Below are positions 8,482 through 16,491 of a stretch of DNA of 64,000 nucleotides, in pieces (the first letter of the stretch is position 1; every line of letters begins with the position of its first letter). Under the pieces are notes generated by a model that saw only the letters and a list, made by a program, of their open reading frames with translations, searched no databases and was not told the DNA's origin. Source of the stretch: Streptomyces pactum (GTDB lineage: Bacteria; Actinomycetota; Actinomycetes; Streptomycetales; Streptomycetaceae); assembly GCF_016031615.1 (NCBI RefSeq), contig NZ_JACYXC010000001.1, positions 2,728,001 to 2,792,000 on the forward strand, written 5' to 3'. A program made the translations under genes and the position numbers.

Positions 8482-10085
8482 ACCGCCACCTCCGTCGAGG
8501 GGCCGGCCGGGCGGCCGGGGCGCGCCGGGGTGGCCGCCGGGGTGCCGGAGGCGGCCTCGCGGCCGGCGTCGTCGGTGGCCTGCTGCGCGCCCCGGCCGGC
8601 CGGGGCGCGCAGCACCTCGTACTCGGTGAGGTCCACCCGGCGGGTGGCCCGGCGGAAGGCGGTGGTGGTGCCCGGCCACAGGGTGGTGTTGCGCCCGCTG
8701 GGGTCGAGGTACCAGCTGCGGCAGCCGCCGGTGGACCACACGGTGCGCTCCATCCGCTGCTGGACGTGGGTGTTCCAGGCGTCCACCGCGGCCGGGCGGG
8801 CGTTGAGGGCGGCCTTGGTGCCGGGGCCGGCGAGCCGGTCCAGCCGGCGCAGGTAGTCGATCATGTAGTTCAGGTGGGACTCGATGATGAGGATCATGGA
8901 GCTGTTCCCCAGGCCGGTGTTGGGCCCGATGATGGTGAGCAGGTTGGGGAACCCGGCGGCGCTGGCCCCGCGCAGCGCCCGCATGCCGCCCCGCCACGCC
9001 TCGGCGAGGGTGATGCCGTCGGCGCCGGTGATGCGGGCGGCGATCGGCATGTCGGTGACGTGGAACCCGGTGCCGAAGACGATCACGTCGGCCTCGGTCT
9101 CGGTGCCGTCGGCGGCCACCAGCGTCGAGCCGCGCACCGATTGCAGACCGGAGGCGATCACCTCGGCGTTGGGGGCGGCGAGCGCCGGGTAGTAGGTGTT
9201 GGACAGCAGGATGCGCTTGCAGCCGATGCGGTAGTCCGGGGTCAGCTTGGCCCGCAGCTGCGGGTCCTTCACCGCCCGCCGCAGGTGCTGCCGGCCCAGC
9301 GCCTCGACCAGCCCGAGCTGTCCGGGGCGCTTGGTGAAGGCGCCGACCTGGAGTTCCCGGATGCCCCACAGCAGTCCGCGGCGCAGCGTGCGGGTGGCCG
9401 GGACCCGGCTGTGCAGCCACTGCTCGGCCGCGCTGATGCGGCGGTCCGCCCGGGGCAGGACCCAGGCCGGGGTGCGCTGGAAGACGGTGAGCCGGGCCAC
9501 CCGCGGCTGGATGGCGGGCACGATCTGGATGGCGGACGCGCCGGTGCCGATCACCGCGACGCGCTTGCCGGTGAGGTCGTACCCGTGGTCCCAGCGGGCG
9601 GAGTGGAAGACCTTGCCGGGGAAGGTGTCCAGCCCCTGGACGTCGGGGATCTGGGGGTCGGACAGCGGTCCGCCGGCCGAGACCAGCAGGTCGGCGGTGA
9701 GCGTCTGGCGGGTGGTGGTGATCTCCCAGTGCAGCGCCTCGGTGTCCCAGCGGGCGGCGAGCACCTCGGAGTCGAACCGGATGTGCGGGCGCAGCCCGTA
9801 GGTGTCGGTGACGTGCTCCAGGTAGTCCCGGATGTGCGGCTGCCCGGAGAAGTTCCGGGGCCACCGGGGGTTGGGCGCGAAGGAGAAGGAGTACAGGTGC
9901 GAGGGGACGTCGCAGGCGCACCCCGGATAGGTGTTGTCGCGCCAGGTGCCGCCGACCGCGCCGGCCCGTTCCAGCACCACGAAGTCGGTGACCCCCTCGC
10001 GGCGCAGCCGGACGGCGGCGCCCAGGCCGCCGAATCCGGTTCCGATCACCGCCACCCGCACATGTTCACGCGTCAGCTCGGCCAT
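8478..10085 (-). CDS. FAD-dependent monooxygenase, Baeyer-Villiger type
   Basis: 535 residues. The FAD-binding motif GTGFGGLG is at about 15-22, followed by GGTWRDNTYPGCACDVPS. The Baeyer-Villiger fingerprint FxGxxxHxxxWD is at residues 155-166, and the NADPH Rossmann motif GTGASA follows at 180-185. The family inserts one oxygen atom into ketones to give esters or lactones. ATG 10085 is preferred over 10145 because homology begins there and GGAAAGG precedes it. It is first gene of the monooxygenase-hydrolase-SDR operon, divergent from a MerR regulator. The substrate is unknown; the mycobacterial MymA comparison suggests a lipid or cyclic ketone. Confidence 0.9.
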   Translation of the reverse strand: MAELTREHVRVAVIGTGFGGLGAAVRLRREGVTDFVVLERAGAVGGTWRDNTYPGCACDVPSHLYSFSFAPNPRWPRNFSGQPHIRDYLEHVTDTYGLRPHIRFDSEVLAARWDTEALHWEITTTRQTLTADLLVSAGGPLSDPQIPDVQGLDTFPGKVFHSARWDHGYDLTGKRVAVIGTGASAIQIVPAIQPRVARLTVFQRTPAWVLPRADRRISAAEQWLHSRVPATRTLRRGLLWGIRELQVGAFTKRPGQLGLVEALGRQHLRRAVKDPQLRAKLTPDYRIGCKRILLSNTYYPALAAPNAEVIASGLQSVRGSTLVAADGTETEADVIVFGTGFHVTDMPIAARITGADGITLAEAWRGGMRALRGASAAGFPNLLTIIGPNTGLGNSSMILIIESHLNYMIDYLRRLDRLAGPGTKAALNARPAAVDAWNTHVQQRMERTVWSTGGCRSWYLDPSGRNTTLWPGTTTAFRRATRRVDLTEYEVLRAPAGRGAQQATDDAGREAASGTPAATPARPGRPAGPSTEVAV

Positions 10086-10136
10086 GCCGCCGCCTTTCCG
10101 GTCCCGTGGGGCGCCGGATCGCCCGGCGCCGAACCA

Positions 10137-10154
10137 TGCCAGCAATCACTGGCA
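10137..10154. promoter_or_regulatory. Inverted repeat, possible MerR operator
   Basis: TGCCAG-N6-CTGGCA lies 51 bp upstream of the monooxygenase start, in the 176-bp divergent spacer shared with the MerR gene. Dyads in such spacers are often MerR sites. No convincing pair of promoter hexamers with the usual 19-bp MerR spacing was found around it. Confidence 0.35.
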
Positions 10155-10261
10155 CGATGGGAGCGTAGGACAGGGATCTACTGAACGGTAGGGGGCGGGC
10201 GGGGAGAAGTTACCGACGGTTGCACCCGGCCGCCGGTGCCCCGGCCGCATAGGCTGCTGGC

Positions 10262-11203
10262 GTGGCGAACAGTGATCAGGCGCAGCGGGAGAGGGGTGCG
10301 GAGGTGCCCGCCAAGGGCCCCGGCCGCACCGGTCCCCCGGTGCGGGAGTACCGGATGGCGGAGCTGGCCAAGGAGGCCGGGATCACCGTCCGCACCCTGC
10401 GCTTCTACCGGGAGCGCAAGCTCATCCCGCCGCCGCGCCGGGAGGGCCGCATCGCCTGGTACAACGAGCACCACCTGGCCCGGCTGCGCACCATCGGCGC
10501 GCTGCTGGAGCGCGGCCACACGCTGGGCGGCATCGCCGACCTGGTGGCCGCCTTCGAGAGCGGCCGGGACGTGGGCGAGCTGCTCGGGCTGGAGAGCGCC
10601 CTGGCCGTGCCGTGGTCCGAGGAGACGCCGGTCCGGCTCACCCCCGAGGAGCTCGCCGACCACTTCGAGGGCGAGGTCACCCCGGAGAACCTGACCGCCT
10701 CGCTGGACCTGGGTTACCTCGCGGTGGACGGCGACGAGATCGTGCACGTCAGCCGCCGCCTGCTGGAGGCGTCCAGCGCCCTGGTGCAGGGCGGCATCCC
10801 GCTGGCCGCCGTGCTGGAGGCGGCCCGGGAGCTGCGCGTCCAGGTGGACACCATCGCCGCCACCTTCACCGACCTGATCCGCGCCCATGTCCTGGCCCCG
10901 GAGCACCACGGCGGCCCACCGGACGCGGCGGAGGCCGCCCGCCTTACCGGGACCGTGGAGCGGCTGCGGTCGATCGCCAAGAGCGTGGTGGACGCCGAGC
11001 TGTCCATGGCGATGGACCGGCGAATACGCGCCGAGCTGGACACCACCCTCGGCGAACGCACCGGCCCGCCCCCGGCCGCAGCCGGGTCCGCCCCGGCCGC
11101 CGCGGACGGGGCGGCCTCCACCGGAGGCGGGGTGCCGGACGAGGCGCAGGAACCGGGACCGGGACCGGGCCCGGCGGGGGCCGCGCCGGACGGGGCCGCG
11201 TAA
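10262..11203 (+). CDS. MerR-family transcriptional regulator
   Basis: 313 residues from GTG 10262. The MerR DNA-binding domain (about residues 31-100) contains YRMAELAKEAGITVRTLRFY, here split as YRMAELAKEAG and ITVRTLRFYRE, followed by the winged segment. A long C-terminal effector region of unknown type follows and ends in a Pro/Gly/Ala-rich tail of about 50 residues. TAGGCT ends 6 nt before the GTG and no Shine-Dalgarno is visible, so the mRNA may be leaderless. A later ATG (MAELAKEAG) is possible. It is divergent from the monooxygenase operon, which it probably controls. Confidence 0.87.
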   Translation: MANSDQAQRERGAEVPAKGPGRTGPPVREYRMAELAKEAGITVRTLRFYRERKLIPPPRREGRIAWYNEHHLARLRTIGALLERGHTLGGIADLVAAFESGRDVGELLGLESALAVPWSEETPVRLTPEELADHFEGEVTPENLTASLDLGYLAVDGDEIVHVSRRLLEASSALVQGGIPLAAVLEAARELRVQVDTIAATFTDLIRAHVLAPEHHGGPPDAAEAARLTGTVERLRSIAKSVVDAELSMAMDRRIRAELDTTLGERTGPPPAAAGSAPAAADGAASTGGGVPDEAQEPGPGPGPAGAAPDGAA

Positions 11204-11562
11204 CCGGACGGGACCGCGCCGGGCGGCGGCCGGGCGCGCCGCACCGACCGCTCAGGACGCCCACGCCGTACCGCCGGCACCGGCCGGGCGGACCCGTCAC
11301 GGGGACGTGGACGGCGGAGGCGGCGCGTGCCGGCGCACCGCGCCGGGGCGCGCCTCGGGCGGGCGCACCCGGCATGGAGGCGTACCGGGCACGGGCGGTG
11401 CCGGGGCGTACCCGGCAGGGGCGGTGCGGAGGCGTCCGGGCACTGACCGGTACGGGGACGCACCCGGTACCGGGGCGTACGCGCCGCCTCAGCCGTGCGC
11501 CGGGGACGCGGTCCCACCCCCGCGGCCGGACACCGGCCCGCCGGCCGGACCGGGCTGCCGGC
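11204..11562. other. Spacer without recognisable gene
   Basis: 359 bp of G+C-rich sequence between the convergent MerR and exonuclease III genes. Open frames here are continuations of, or antisense to, neighbours and have poor codon bias. No clear hairpin terminator seen. Confidence 0.5.
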
Positions 11563-12375
11563 TCACCGCGCCGGGGCGTAGCTGACCGTCACCGGGGCGT
11601 GGTCGGACCAGCGCAGGTCGTAGGAGGGCGCCCGCTCCACGACCGCCTTCAGCGCGCGCCGGGCCAGGCCGGGGGTGGCCACGTGGTAGTCGATGCGCCA
11701 GCCGGAGTCGTTGTCGAACGCCTTGCCCCGGTAGGACCACCAGGAGTACGGGCCCTCGACGTCCGGGTGGAGCGCCCGGACCACGTCCACGTACGCCGCC
11801 TCGTCGAAGACCCGGGAGAGCCACTCCCGCTCCTCCGGGAGGAAGCCGGAGTTCTTCCGGTTGGCCTTCCAGTTCTTCAGGTCCGCCTCCCGGTGGGCGA
11901 TGTTCCAGTCGCCGCACACCAGGACCTCCCGCCCCGCCGCGGCGGCCCGCTCGCGCAGCTCCTTGAGGTAGGGCAGGAACTCCGCCATGAAGCGCAGCTT
12001 CTCCTCCTGCCGCGCGGTCCCCACCTCCCCGGAGGGCAGGTAGAGGCTGGCCACGGTGAGGCCGGGCAGGTCGATCTCGGCGTACCGGCCGCTGCCGTCG
12101 AACTCCGCCGAACCGAACCCGATGCGCACCGCCTCCGGCTCCCGCCGGGCGTACAGCGACACCCCCGCCCGCCCCTTCGCCGCGGCCGGCGCGTGCACGG
12201 TGTACCAGCCCTCCGGCTCCCGGATCCCGTCGGTCAGCTGGTGGGGTTCCGCCCGCACCTCCTGGAGGCAGACGACGTCGGCCTCGGTACCGGCCAGCCA
12301 GGCCGGGAAGCCCTTCTGGGCGGCGGCCCGCAGCCCGTTCACGTTCACAGTGGTCACGGTGGTGGAGGAGAGCAT
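11563..12375 (-). CDS. xth: Exodeoxyribonuclease III
   Basis: 270 residues, the usual ExoIII length. Base-excision repair enzyme that cuts at abasic sites and trims 3' ends. Metal and catalytic motifs are NVNGLRAAAQKGF near the start, CLQEVRA, GDWNIAH and the terminal SDHAPV. ATG 12375 gives the canonical start, and TATCGT ends 6 nt before it, suggesting a leaderless transcript. Homology starts here although the frame is open to 12543. It is divergent from a GNAT gene with 67 bp between the start codons. Confidence 0.93.
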   Translation of the reverse strand: MLSSTTVTTVNVNGLRAAAQKGFPAWLAGTEADVVCLQEVRAEPHQLTDGIREPEGWYTVHAPAAAKGRAGVSLYARREPEAVRIGFGSAEFDGSGRYAEIDLPGLTVASLYLPSGEVGTARQEEKLRFMAEFLPYLKELRERAAAAGREVLVCGDWNIAHREADLKNWKANRKNSGFLPEEREWLSRVFDEAAYVDVVRALHPDVEGPYSWWSYRGKAFDNDSGWRIDYHVATPGLARRALKAVVERAPSYDLRWSDHAPVTVSYAPAR

Positions 12376-12381
12376 TCCGGC

Positions 12382-12435
12382 ACGATACCGGCATCCGGCA
12401 CCCGATGGTTCCTCCGGGCCGGACACCCGTACGAT
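12382..12435. promoter_or_regulatory. Divergent leaderless promoters (-10 boxes)
   Basis: TATCGT on the minus strand (12382-12387) ends 6 nt before the exonuclease III ATG. TACGAT on the plus strand (12430-12435) ends 7 nt before the GNAT ATG. This TANNNT-N6/7-start arrangement is the actinobacterial leaderless pattern, and neither gene has a Shine-Dalgarno. The -35 boxes are weak. Confidence 0.5.
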
Positions 12436-12442
12436 CCAGGGA

Positions 12443-12970
12443 ATGGAGATTCGCCGCGTTCGTTTCGACCATCCCGATGCCGTCGCGCTCAACGACCGGG
12501 TACAGCTGGAGTACGCCGAGCGGTACGGCGAGGGGGACCTCACCCCGCTCGACCCGGACCAGTTCGACCCGCCCCGGGGCCTGTACCTGCTCGTCTACGA
12601 CGAGCAGGGCCGCCCGGTCGCCTCCGGCGGCTGGCGTGCGCAGGAGGCGAACGACGAGGGCTACGCGGACGGCGACGCCGAGCTGAAGCGCATGTACGTC
12701 ATCCCCGAGGCCCGCGGGCTCGGCCTGGCGCGCCGCGTCCTCGCCGAGCTGGAGGCGAGCGCCCGGGCCGCCGGGCGGATCCGGATGGTGCTGGAGACCG
12801 GCACCAAGCAGCCCGAGGCGATCGCGCTCTACGCCTCCAGCGGCTACGTGCCGGTGACCAAGTTCGGTCTGTACCGCGACTACGAGAGCAGCCGCTGCAT
12901 GGGCAAGGCGCTGGACCGGCCGGTCCCGCTGCCCGACCGGCGGGCCGCCGGGAGCGCCCCGCGCGTCTAG
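12443..12970 (+). CDS. GNAT-family N-acetyltransferase
   Basis: 175 residues. The GNAT acetyl-CoA-binding motif A is ARGLGLARRVL at about 91-101, after the strand ELKRMYVIPE. Motif B follows with ALYASSGY. It probably acetylates an amine or amino acid, but the substrate cannot be inferred. Its stop codon overlaps by 4 bp the stop of the convergent methyltransferase gene. Confidence 0.88.
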   Translation: MEIRRVRFDHPDAVALNDRVQLEYAERYGEGDLTPLDPDQFDPPRGLYLLVYDEQGRPVASGGWRAQEANDEGYADGDAELKRMYVIPEARGLGLARRVLAELEASARAAGRIRMVLETGTKQPEAIALYASSGYVPVTKFGLYRDYESSRCMGKALDRPVPLPDRRAAGSAPRV

Positions 12971-13926
12971 TCTCCCCGGCCCGGGCGGGTGCCGATCACC
13001 ACCGTGGCGTACAGCTCCTCGCAGCTGACCACCTGGGGTACGAGACCGGCCCGGGCCACCTCCGCAGCGGTGCGCGGGGCCTGCCGTTCGCTCGTCTCGA
13101 CCAGCAGGCGGCCGCCGGGTGCCAGCCACCCCGGCGCCCCCGCGGTCACCCGCCGCTGTACCGCCAGGCCGTCCGCGCCGCCGTCCAGCGCCACCCGGGG
13201 TTCGTGGTCCCGGGCCTCCGGCGGCAGCAGCGCGATCTGCTCGGTGGGGACGTAGGGCGCGTTGGCGACCAGGACGTCCACCCGCCCGCGCAGCTCCGGC
13301 GGCAACGGCCGGTAGAGATCGCCCCGGTACACCCGGGCGCCCGCCGGGACGTTGCGGCGGGCGCAGCGGACCGCGGCGGCGTCGACGTCCGCCGCGTACA
13401 GCCGGGCCCGGGGCACCTCGGCGGCGAGCACGGCGCCCACCGCCCCGGTACCGCAGCACAGGTCGACCACCACGGGGTCCGTTCCGGCGTCCCGCGCGGA
13501 CGCCCGCCCCGCCAGCTCCACGGCCCGCCGCGCCAGGAACTCGGTACGGCGCCGGGGCACGAAGACGCCGGGTTCCACGGCGATCCGCAGGCCGCAGAAC
13601 TCCGCCCAGCCCAGGACCTGTTCCAGCGGGACCCCGGTGACCCGCCGCTCCACCAGCGCGGCGAGTTCGGCGGCCGAGCGCGCCTGGGCCCGCAGCAGGC
13701 GCGCCTCGTCCTCGGCGAAGACGCACCCGGCGGCGCGGAGCCGGCCGACGACCGGGTCCTCGGCGGGACGGGGACCGGGCCCGGCGGGGACGGCACCGTC
13801 CGGGCCACCGGGAGCGGCGGCGGCGCAGTGGGCGGAGGGATCCGCGCCGGGGCGACCCGGAGCGACGGCGCCGGCGTCCCGCGGGGAGACGGCAGCGGCG
13901 GAAGAGGGGAAGGAGAAGACCGACAT
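12967..13926 (-). CDS. Putative protein N5-glutamine methyltransferase (PrmC/HemK-like)
   Basis: 319 residues. After about 60 Ala/Pro/Gly-rich residues comes a PrmC-like N-terminal domain (GVPLEQVLGWAEF), then a class I SAM-binding motif (DLCCGTGAVG) and the catalytic loop as NAPY in place of the usual NPPY. PrmC enzymes methylate the GGQ glutamine of release factors. The altered loop suggests a paralogue with a different or weaker substrate. ATG 13926 follows AAAGG, and a 7-bp hairpin (13927-13958) spans this ribosome site. A possible 22-codon leader ORF lies upstream. Confidence 0.82.
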   Translation of the reverse strand: MSVFSFPSSAAAVSPRDAGAVAPGRPGADPSAHCAAAAPGGPDGAVPAGPGPRPAEDPVVGRLRAAGCVFAEDEARLLRAQARSAAELAALVERRVTGVPLEQVLGWAEFCGLRIAVEPGVFVPRRRTEFLARRAVELAGRASARDAGTDPVVVDLCCGTGAVGAVLAAEVPRARLYAADVDAAAVRCARRNVPAGARVYRGDLYRPLPPELRGRVDVLVANAPYVPTEQIALLPPEARDHEPRVALDGGADGLAVQRRVTAGAPGWLAPGGRLLVETSERQAPRTAAEVARAGLVPQVVSCEELYATVVIGTRPGRGD

Positions 13927-13958
13927 GGGAGCCTTTCGGGATGCCGATGGGGGCTCCC
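13927..13958 (-). promoter_or_regulatory. Hairpin covering the methyltransferase ribosome-binding site
   Basis: On the minus strand GGGAGCC (13958-13952) pairs with GGCTCCC (13933-13927), directly before the ATG. The AAAGG ribosome site sits at the foot of the hairpin. Such a fold could limit initiation, possibly relieved by translation of the short upstream frame. Confidence 0.4.
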
Positions 13959-13966
13959 GCGGTCAC

Positions 13967-14035
13967 CTAGGTCGTCGGGACCGCAACGGTTCGGGGAGGG
14001 AGCGCCCTGCCTGACACAGCGGTAATCGCTCTCAC
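13967..14035 (-). CDS. Possible 22-residue leader peptide
   Basis: GTG at 14035 gives VRAITAVSGRAL then PPRTVAVPTT and TAG, 40 bp before the methyltransferase start. GGAGGA lies just ahead of the GTG, although the spacing is short. Every codon except three ends in G or C. The following hairpin would be affected by a ribosome on this frame, as in attenuation. Tentative: it could also be chance in G+C-rich DNA. Confidence 0.3.
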   Translation of the reverse strand: MRAITAVSGRALPPRTVAVPTT

Positions 14036-14151
14036 CTCCTCCGGTCACTCCACTGCTGAGGTCGCTCACCCTACCCGAGCCGCCCCCGGGGCGGCACCGT
14101 CCGCGCACCCTGACCTGACGTCACCCCTGGGCGCGGACAGGCGGTTTCGGC

Positions 14152-14205
14152 GCGGCACGGCGCCGGCCCGCGGCACGGCGCCGGCCCGCGGCACGGTGCC
14201 GGCCC
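14152..14205. repeat. 18-bp tandem repeat, three copies
   Basis: Units start at 14152, 14170 and 14188. Each begins GCGGCACGG and ends GCCGGCCC; the third differs by one base. It lies in the 530-bp gene-free stretch between the methyltransferase leader and tRNA-Ala, in which no protein gene is supported. Confidence 0.8.
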
Positions 14206-14573
14206 CCGCCCGGTACCCGCCCGCCCGTGGACGAACAGGCGGCCCGCCGAGCGGCGGACGAACGGACGCCGGGCCGGGTCGGCAGGACGGTGCTGGGCCG
14301 GACGGCGGCGCCGGACGCGGGTCCAGGCACAGGCGGGGCCGGGCAGGGGCGGGGGCCGGGCAGGGGGCGGGGGCAGAGACATGGGCAGCCCCGGGCGCGG
14401 GCGGGCGTACAGGCGGGCGTTGACGCCCGCCCCTTCGTCCACCGGTCGAGCAGGCCGCCCGGCGGGGCCTTGCCCACCCGCCAGATGCCCGCCCGGAAGT
14501 CCGGGTCTCACCCGAGAATCCGGCCTCCCCGGGAAGGCGCACGTGCCGGGGAGGTGAATCTCCCCCGAAACGC

Positions 14574-14631
14574 CGAGATCCCGCCGGTTCGATGAACCGA
14601 GCGGGATCTCGTCAACCACCCTGCGGTGGTT
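14574..14631 (-). terminator. tRNA-Ala transcription terminator
   Basis: Two hairpins lie just downstream of tRNA-Ala on its strand: arms 14614-14620/14625-14631 (7 bp), and a long stem 14574-14584/14601-14611 with an inner stem, 16-17 paired positions in all with one bulge. This strong pairing right after the tRNA is a convincing terminator. Confidence 0.75.
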
Positions 14632-14638
14632 GTTGCGG

Positions 14639-14712
14639 TGGACCTGAGGGGATTTGAACCCCTGGCCCCCTCGATGCGAACGAGGTGCGCTACCGGACTG
14701 CGCCACAGGCCC
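14639..14712 (-). tRNA. tRNA-Ala (anticodon CGC)
   Basis: The acceptor strand GGGCCTG (14712-14706) pairs with CAGGTCC (14646-14640), with one G-U pair. The anticodon arm CCTCG-TTCGCAT-CGAGG shows anticodon CGC, reading GCG alanine codons. The T-arm has GGGTTCAAATCCC. The discriminator is A, and the terminal CCA is not fully encoded. A terminator follows. Confidence 0.93.
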
Positions 14713-14883
14713 TTGCAACGAGTGAAACTCTAGCATCCCCATCCGGGTACTCGGAAATCCGCTCCGCCGCTGGTCGGTGGTGTGGCCGCACCCCCGGCCG
14801 CCGCGCCCGCGTCCCCGGCCCGGCTCCTGGTCCCGGCTCCCCCGACCCGCTCCCGCCCCGCGCCCAAGCGCAGCGCGTCCGCC

Positions 14884-16341
14884 TCACTCGTTGGCGGCGC
14901 GCGGCCGGTCTTCGTCGGCGTACTGGTCGAAGAGCGGGGGTGCGGCCGCGCTCGCGGGGGGCGGCGGGGGCGGGGCGGCCGGCCGGGGGCGCGGGGAGAC
15001 CTCGCGGGAGCCGGTGGACTGCTCGGCGGGCCCGGCGGTGCCGGACCGGGCGGAACTCCAGGCGTCCGCGGCGTCCAGATCCACGTTGCCCTGGGCGCGC
15101 GGGGCCACCGGCGCGGTCACATAGGTGGGCAGCGGCACCGGCACCGGGTCCCAGCTGCCGCCCGCCGCCGGCCCCCGGTCCCGCTGCTGGTCCACCCACT
15201 CGGCGTGGTCGGTCTGCTCCACCAGGGCGCGGCGGTCGGCGGCGTGCGCGGCGGCCGCCGCCTCGGCCGCCGCGGCGGCACCCTGGGCGGCACGGTCGGG
15301 CTGCCGGTCGCGGGGGGCCGGTCCCGGGTGCTCCGGGGCCGGGTGGCGGTCGGCGGCGCGGCGGTCCGCCGGGGCCGGGGTCCGGTGCGCCGGGGCGCGG
15401 TGGTCGGCCCGGGCGGGGCCAGCCTGGCCCGGCCGCTCGGCGGCCGCGGCGCGGTCCGGACGGGGGGCCGGGCGGTCGGCGCCGGCCGCGCGGCCCTCGC
15501 CCCCGTCGGCGTACCCGGTGCGGCGGCCCCCGGTGGCGTGGTCCGTGCGACGGCCCCCGGTGGCGTGGTCGGTGCGGCGTCCGCCGGTGGCGTGCTCCCG
15601 CGCACCGGGGTCGGCCTGCTCGGCGCGGGCCGGCGCCGGGCCCGCCGGTGTGCCGCCGGGGCCGCCGGCCGCCGAGCGGGACCGCAGTGCCCGCTCCCGC
15701 AGCTGCTGGGCGGCCAGCTCCGCGCGGCGCTGGTCCATGGTGAAGGCGAAGCGGCGGCGCTCCTGGGCCCGCAGATGGACGATGTACGCGCTCAGCAGGA
15801 CGGCCGGGATGCCCGGGGCCCACAGGAACGCCACCCCGCCGACCGCGGCGACCACCGCGCCGACGGTGAAGGCGAGGAAGAGCACCACCGTGGTGCGCCG
15901 GCGGCGGGCCAGCACCTTGGCGCGCCGGCTGCGTTCGAGCGGCGAGGGCACCGCGGGCGGCACGGGCCGGCCGGTGTCCCGGGCGGCCGGACCGGCGGGG
16001 TCGATCACCGTGCTGCCCGGCACGTCATCGGGGTCGGGGGGTTCGACGAAGGCCCGGACGTCCACCACATCGGTCAGGGCGTCCGGGTCGTGCACCCCCC
16101 GGTGGTCCGCGGGGGCCGTCCCGTCGTCGGGGCCGGCCGGGTCCTCGGCCGCCCGCGCCTGGAGGTCCTTGGCGTAACGGCGCTCCATCCCCGCCCGTCC
16201 GGACAGGAGCCGGATGGCGGTGCTGAAGCGCTCCGTCGGACGGGCCTCGTTGAGCTCGTCCTGCCTACGGAGCCACATGGGCACCAGGTAGGCGGCCCAG
16301 GCCCCGACGATGACTGCGTAGATGAGGCCACTGCTGCTCAC
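14884..16341 (-). CDS. sepX: Divisome membrane protein SepX/GlpR
   Basis: 485 residues. It opens SSSGLIYAVIVGAWAAYLVP, an N-terminal membrane helix (4-21), then a conserved WLRRQDELNEARPTERFS segment. Two more helices follow a basic stretch (RRAKVLARRRR) at about 151-172 and 173-190. The rest is a long cytoplasmic tail with QERRRFAFTMDQRRAEL and Ala/Pro/Arg-rich repeats (THATGGRRT repeated about 15400-15600). SepX is an actinobacterial cell-division protein that stabilises FtsZ at septa. GTG 16341 lies 6 nt after TACCGT with no Shine-Dalgarno, so it is probably leaderless. GTG 16347 is an in-frame alternative. Confidence 0.87.
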   Translation of the reverse strand: MSSSGLIYAVIVGAWAAYLVPMWLRRQDELNEARPTERFSTAIRLLSGRAGMERRYAKDLQARAAEDPAGPDDGTAPADHRGVHDPDALTDVVDVRAFVEPPDPDDVPGSTVIDPAGPAARDTGRPVPPAVPSPLERSRRAKVLARRRRTTVVLFLAFTVGAVVAAVGGVAFLWAPGIPAVLLSAYIVHLRAQERRRFAFTMDQRRAELAAQQLRERALRSRSAAGGPGGTPAGPAPARAEQADPGAREHATGGRRTDHATGGRRTDHATGGRRTGYADGGEGRAAGADRPAPRPDRAAAAERPGQAGPARADHRAPAHRTPAPADRRAADRHPAPEHPGPAPRDRQPDRAAQGAAAAAEAAAAAHAADRRALVEQTDHAEWVDQQRDRGPAAGGSWDPVPVPLPTYVTAPVAPRAQGNVDLDAADAWSSARSGTAGPAEQSTGSREVSPRPRPAAPPPPPPASAAAPPLFDQYADEDRPRAANE

Positions 16342-16347
16342 GCTCAC

Positions 16348-16353
16348 ACGGTA
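16348..16353 (-). promoter_or_regulatory. sepX -10 box, leaderless
   Basis: TACCGT reads toward sepX and ends 6 nt before its GTG, the usual distance when transcription begins at the start codon. No -35 box is clear. Confidence 0.4.
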
Positions 16354-16407
16354 GAGGGGTTTCCGTGAGGCAATCGGCCAATTGGCGCGGTGTGTCGCAC
16401 GATCTGG

Positions 16408-16487
16408 CTGATATCTCGAACATTTTTTGTGATTGTTGAGATCAGCAGTCGGCAAGTGTGTTCAATTGGTGAGCAATTTCGAACACA
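16408..16487. repeat. A+T-rich island with two dyads
   Basis: Unusually A+T-rich for this genome. The dyads are CTGATATCTC...GAGATCAG (16408-16445) and a nested TGTGTTC-AATTG-GTGAG-CAATT-TC-GAACACA (16457-16487), each with a T6 run. It lies between sepX and the acetyltransferase. It could be the acetyltransferase terminator, a regulator-binding site upstream of sepX, or both. Confidence 0.5.
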
Positions 16488-16491
16488 TTTT

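Noticed and set aside
11489..13966. Very long open frames antisense to exonuclease III, the acetyltransferase and the methyltransferase
   Set aside because: Typical of high-G+C DNA: they mirror the third-position bias of real genes on the other strand.
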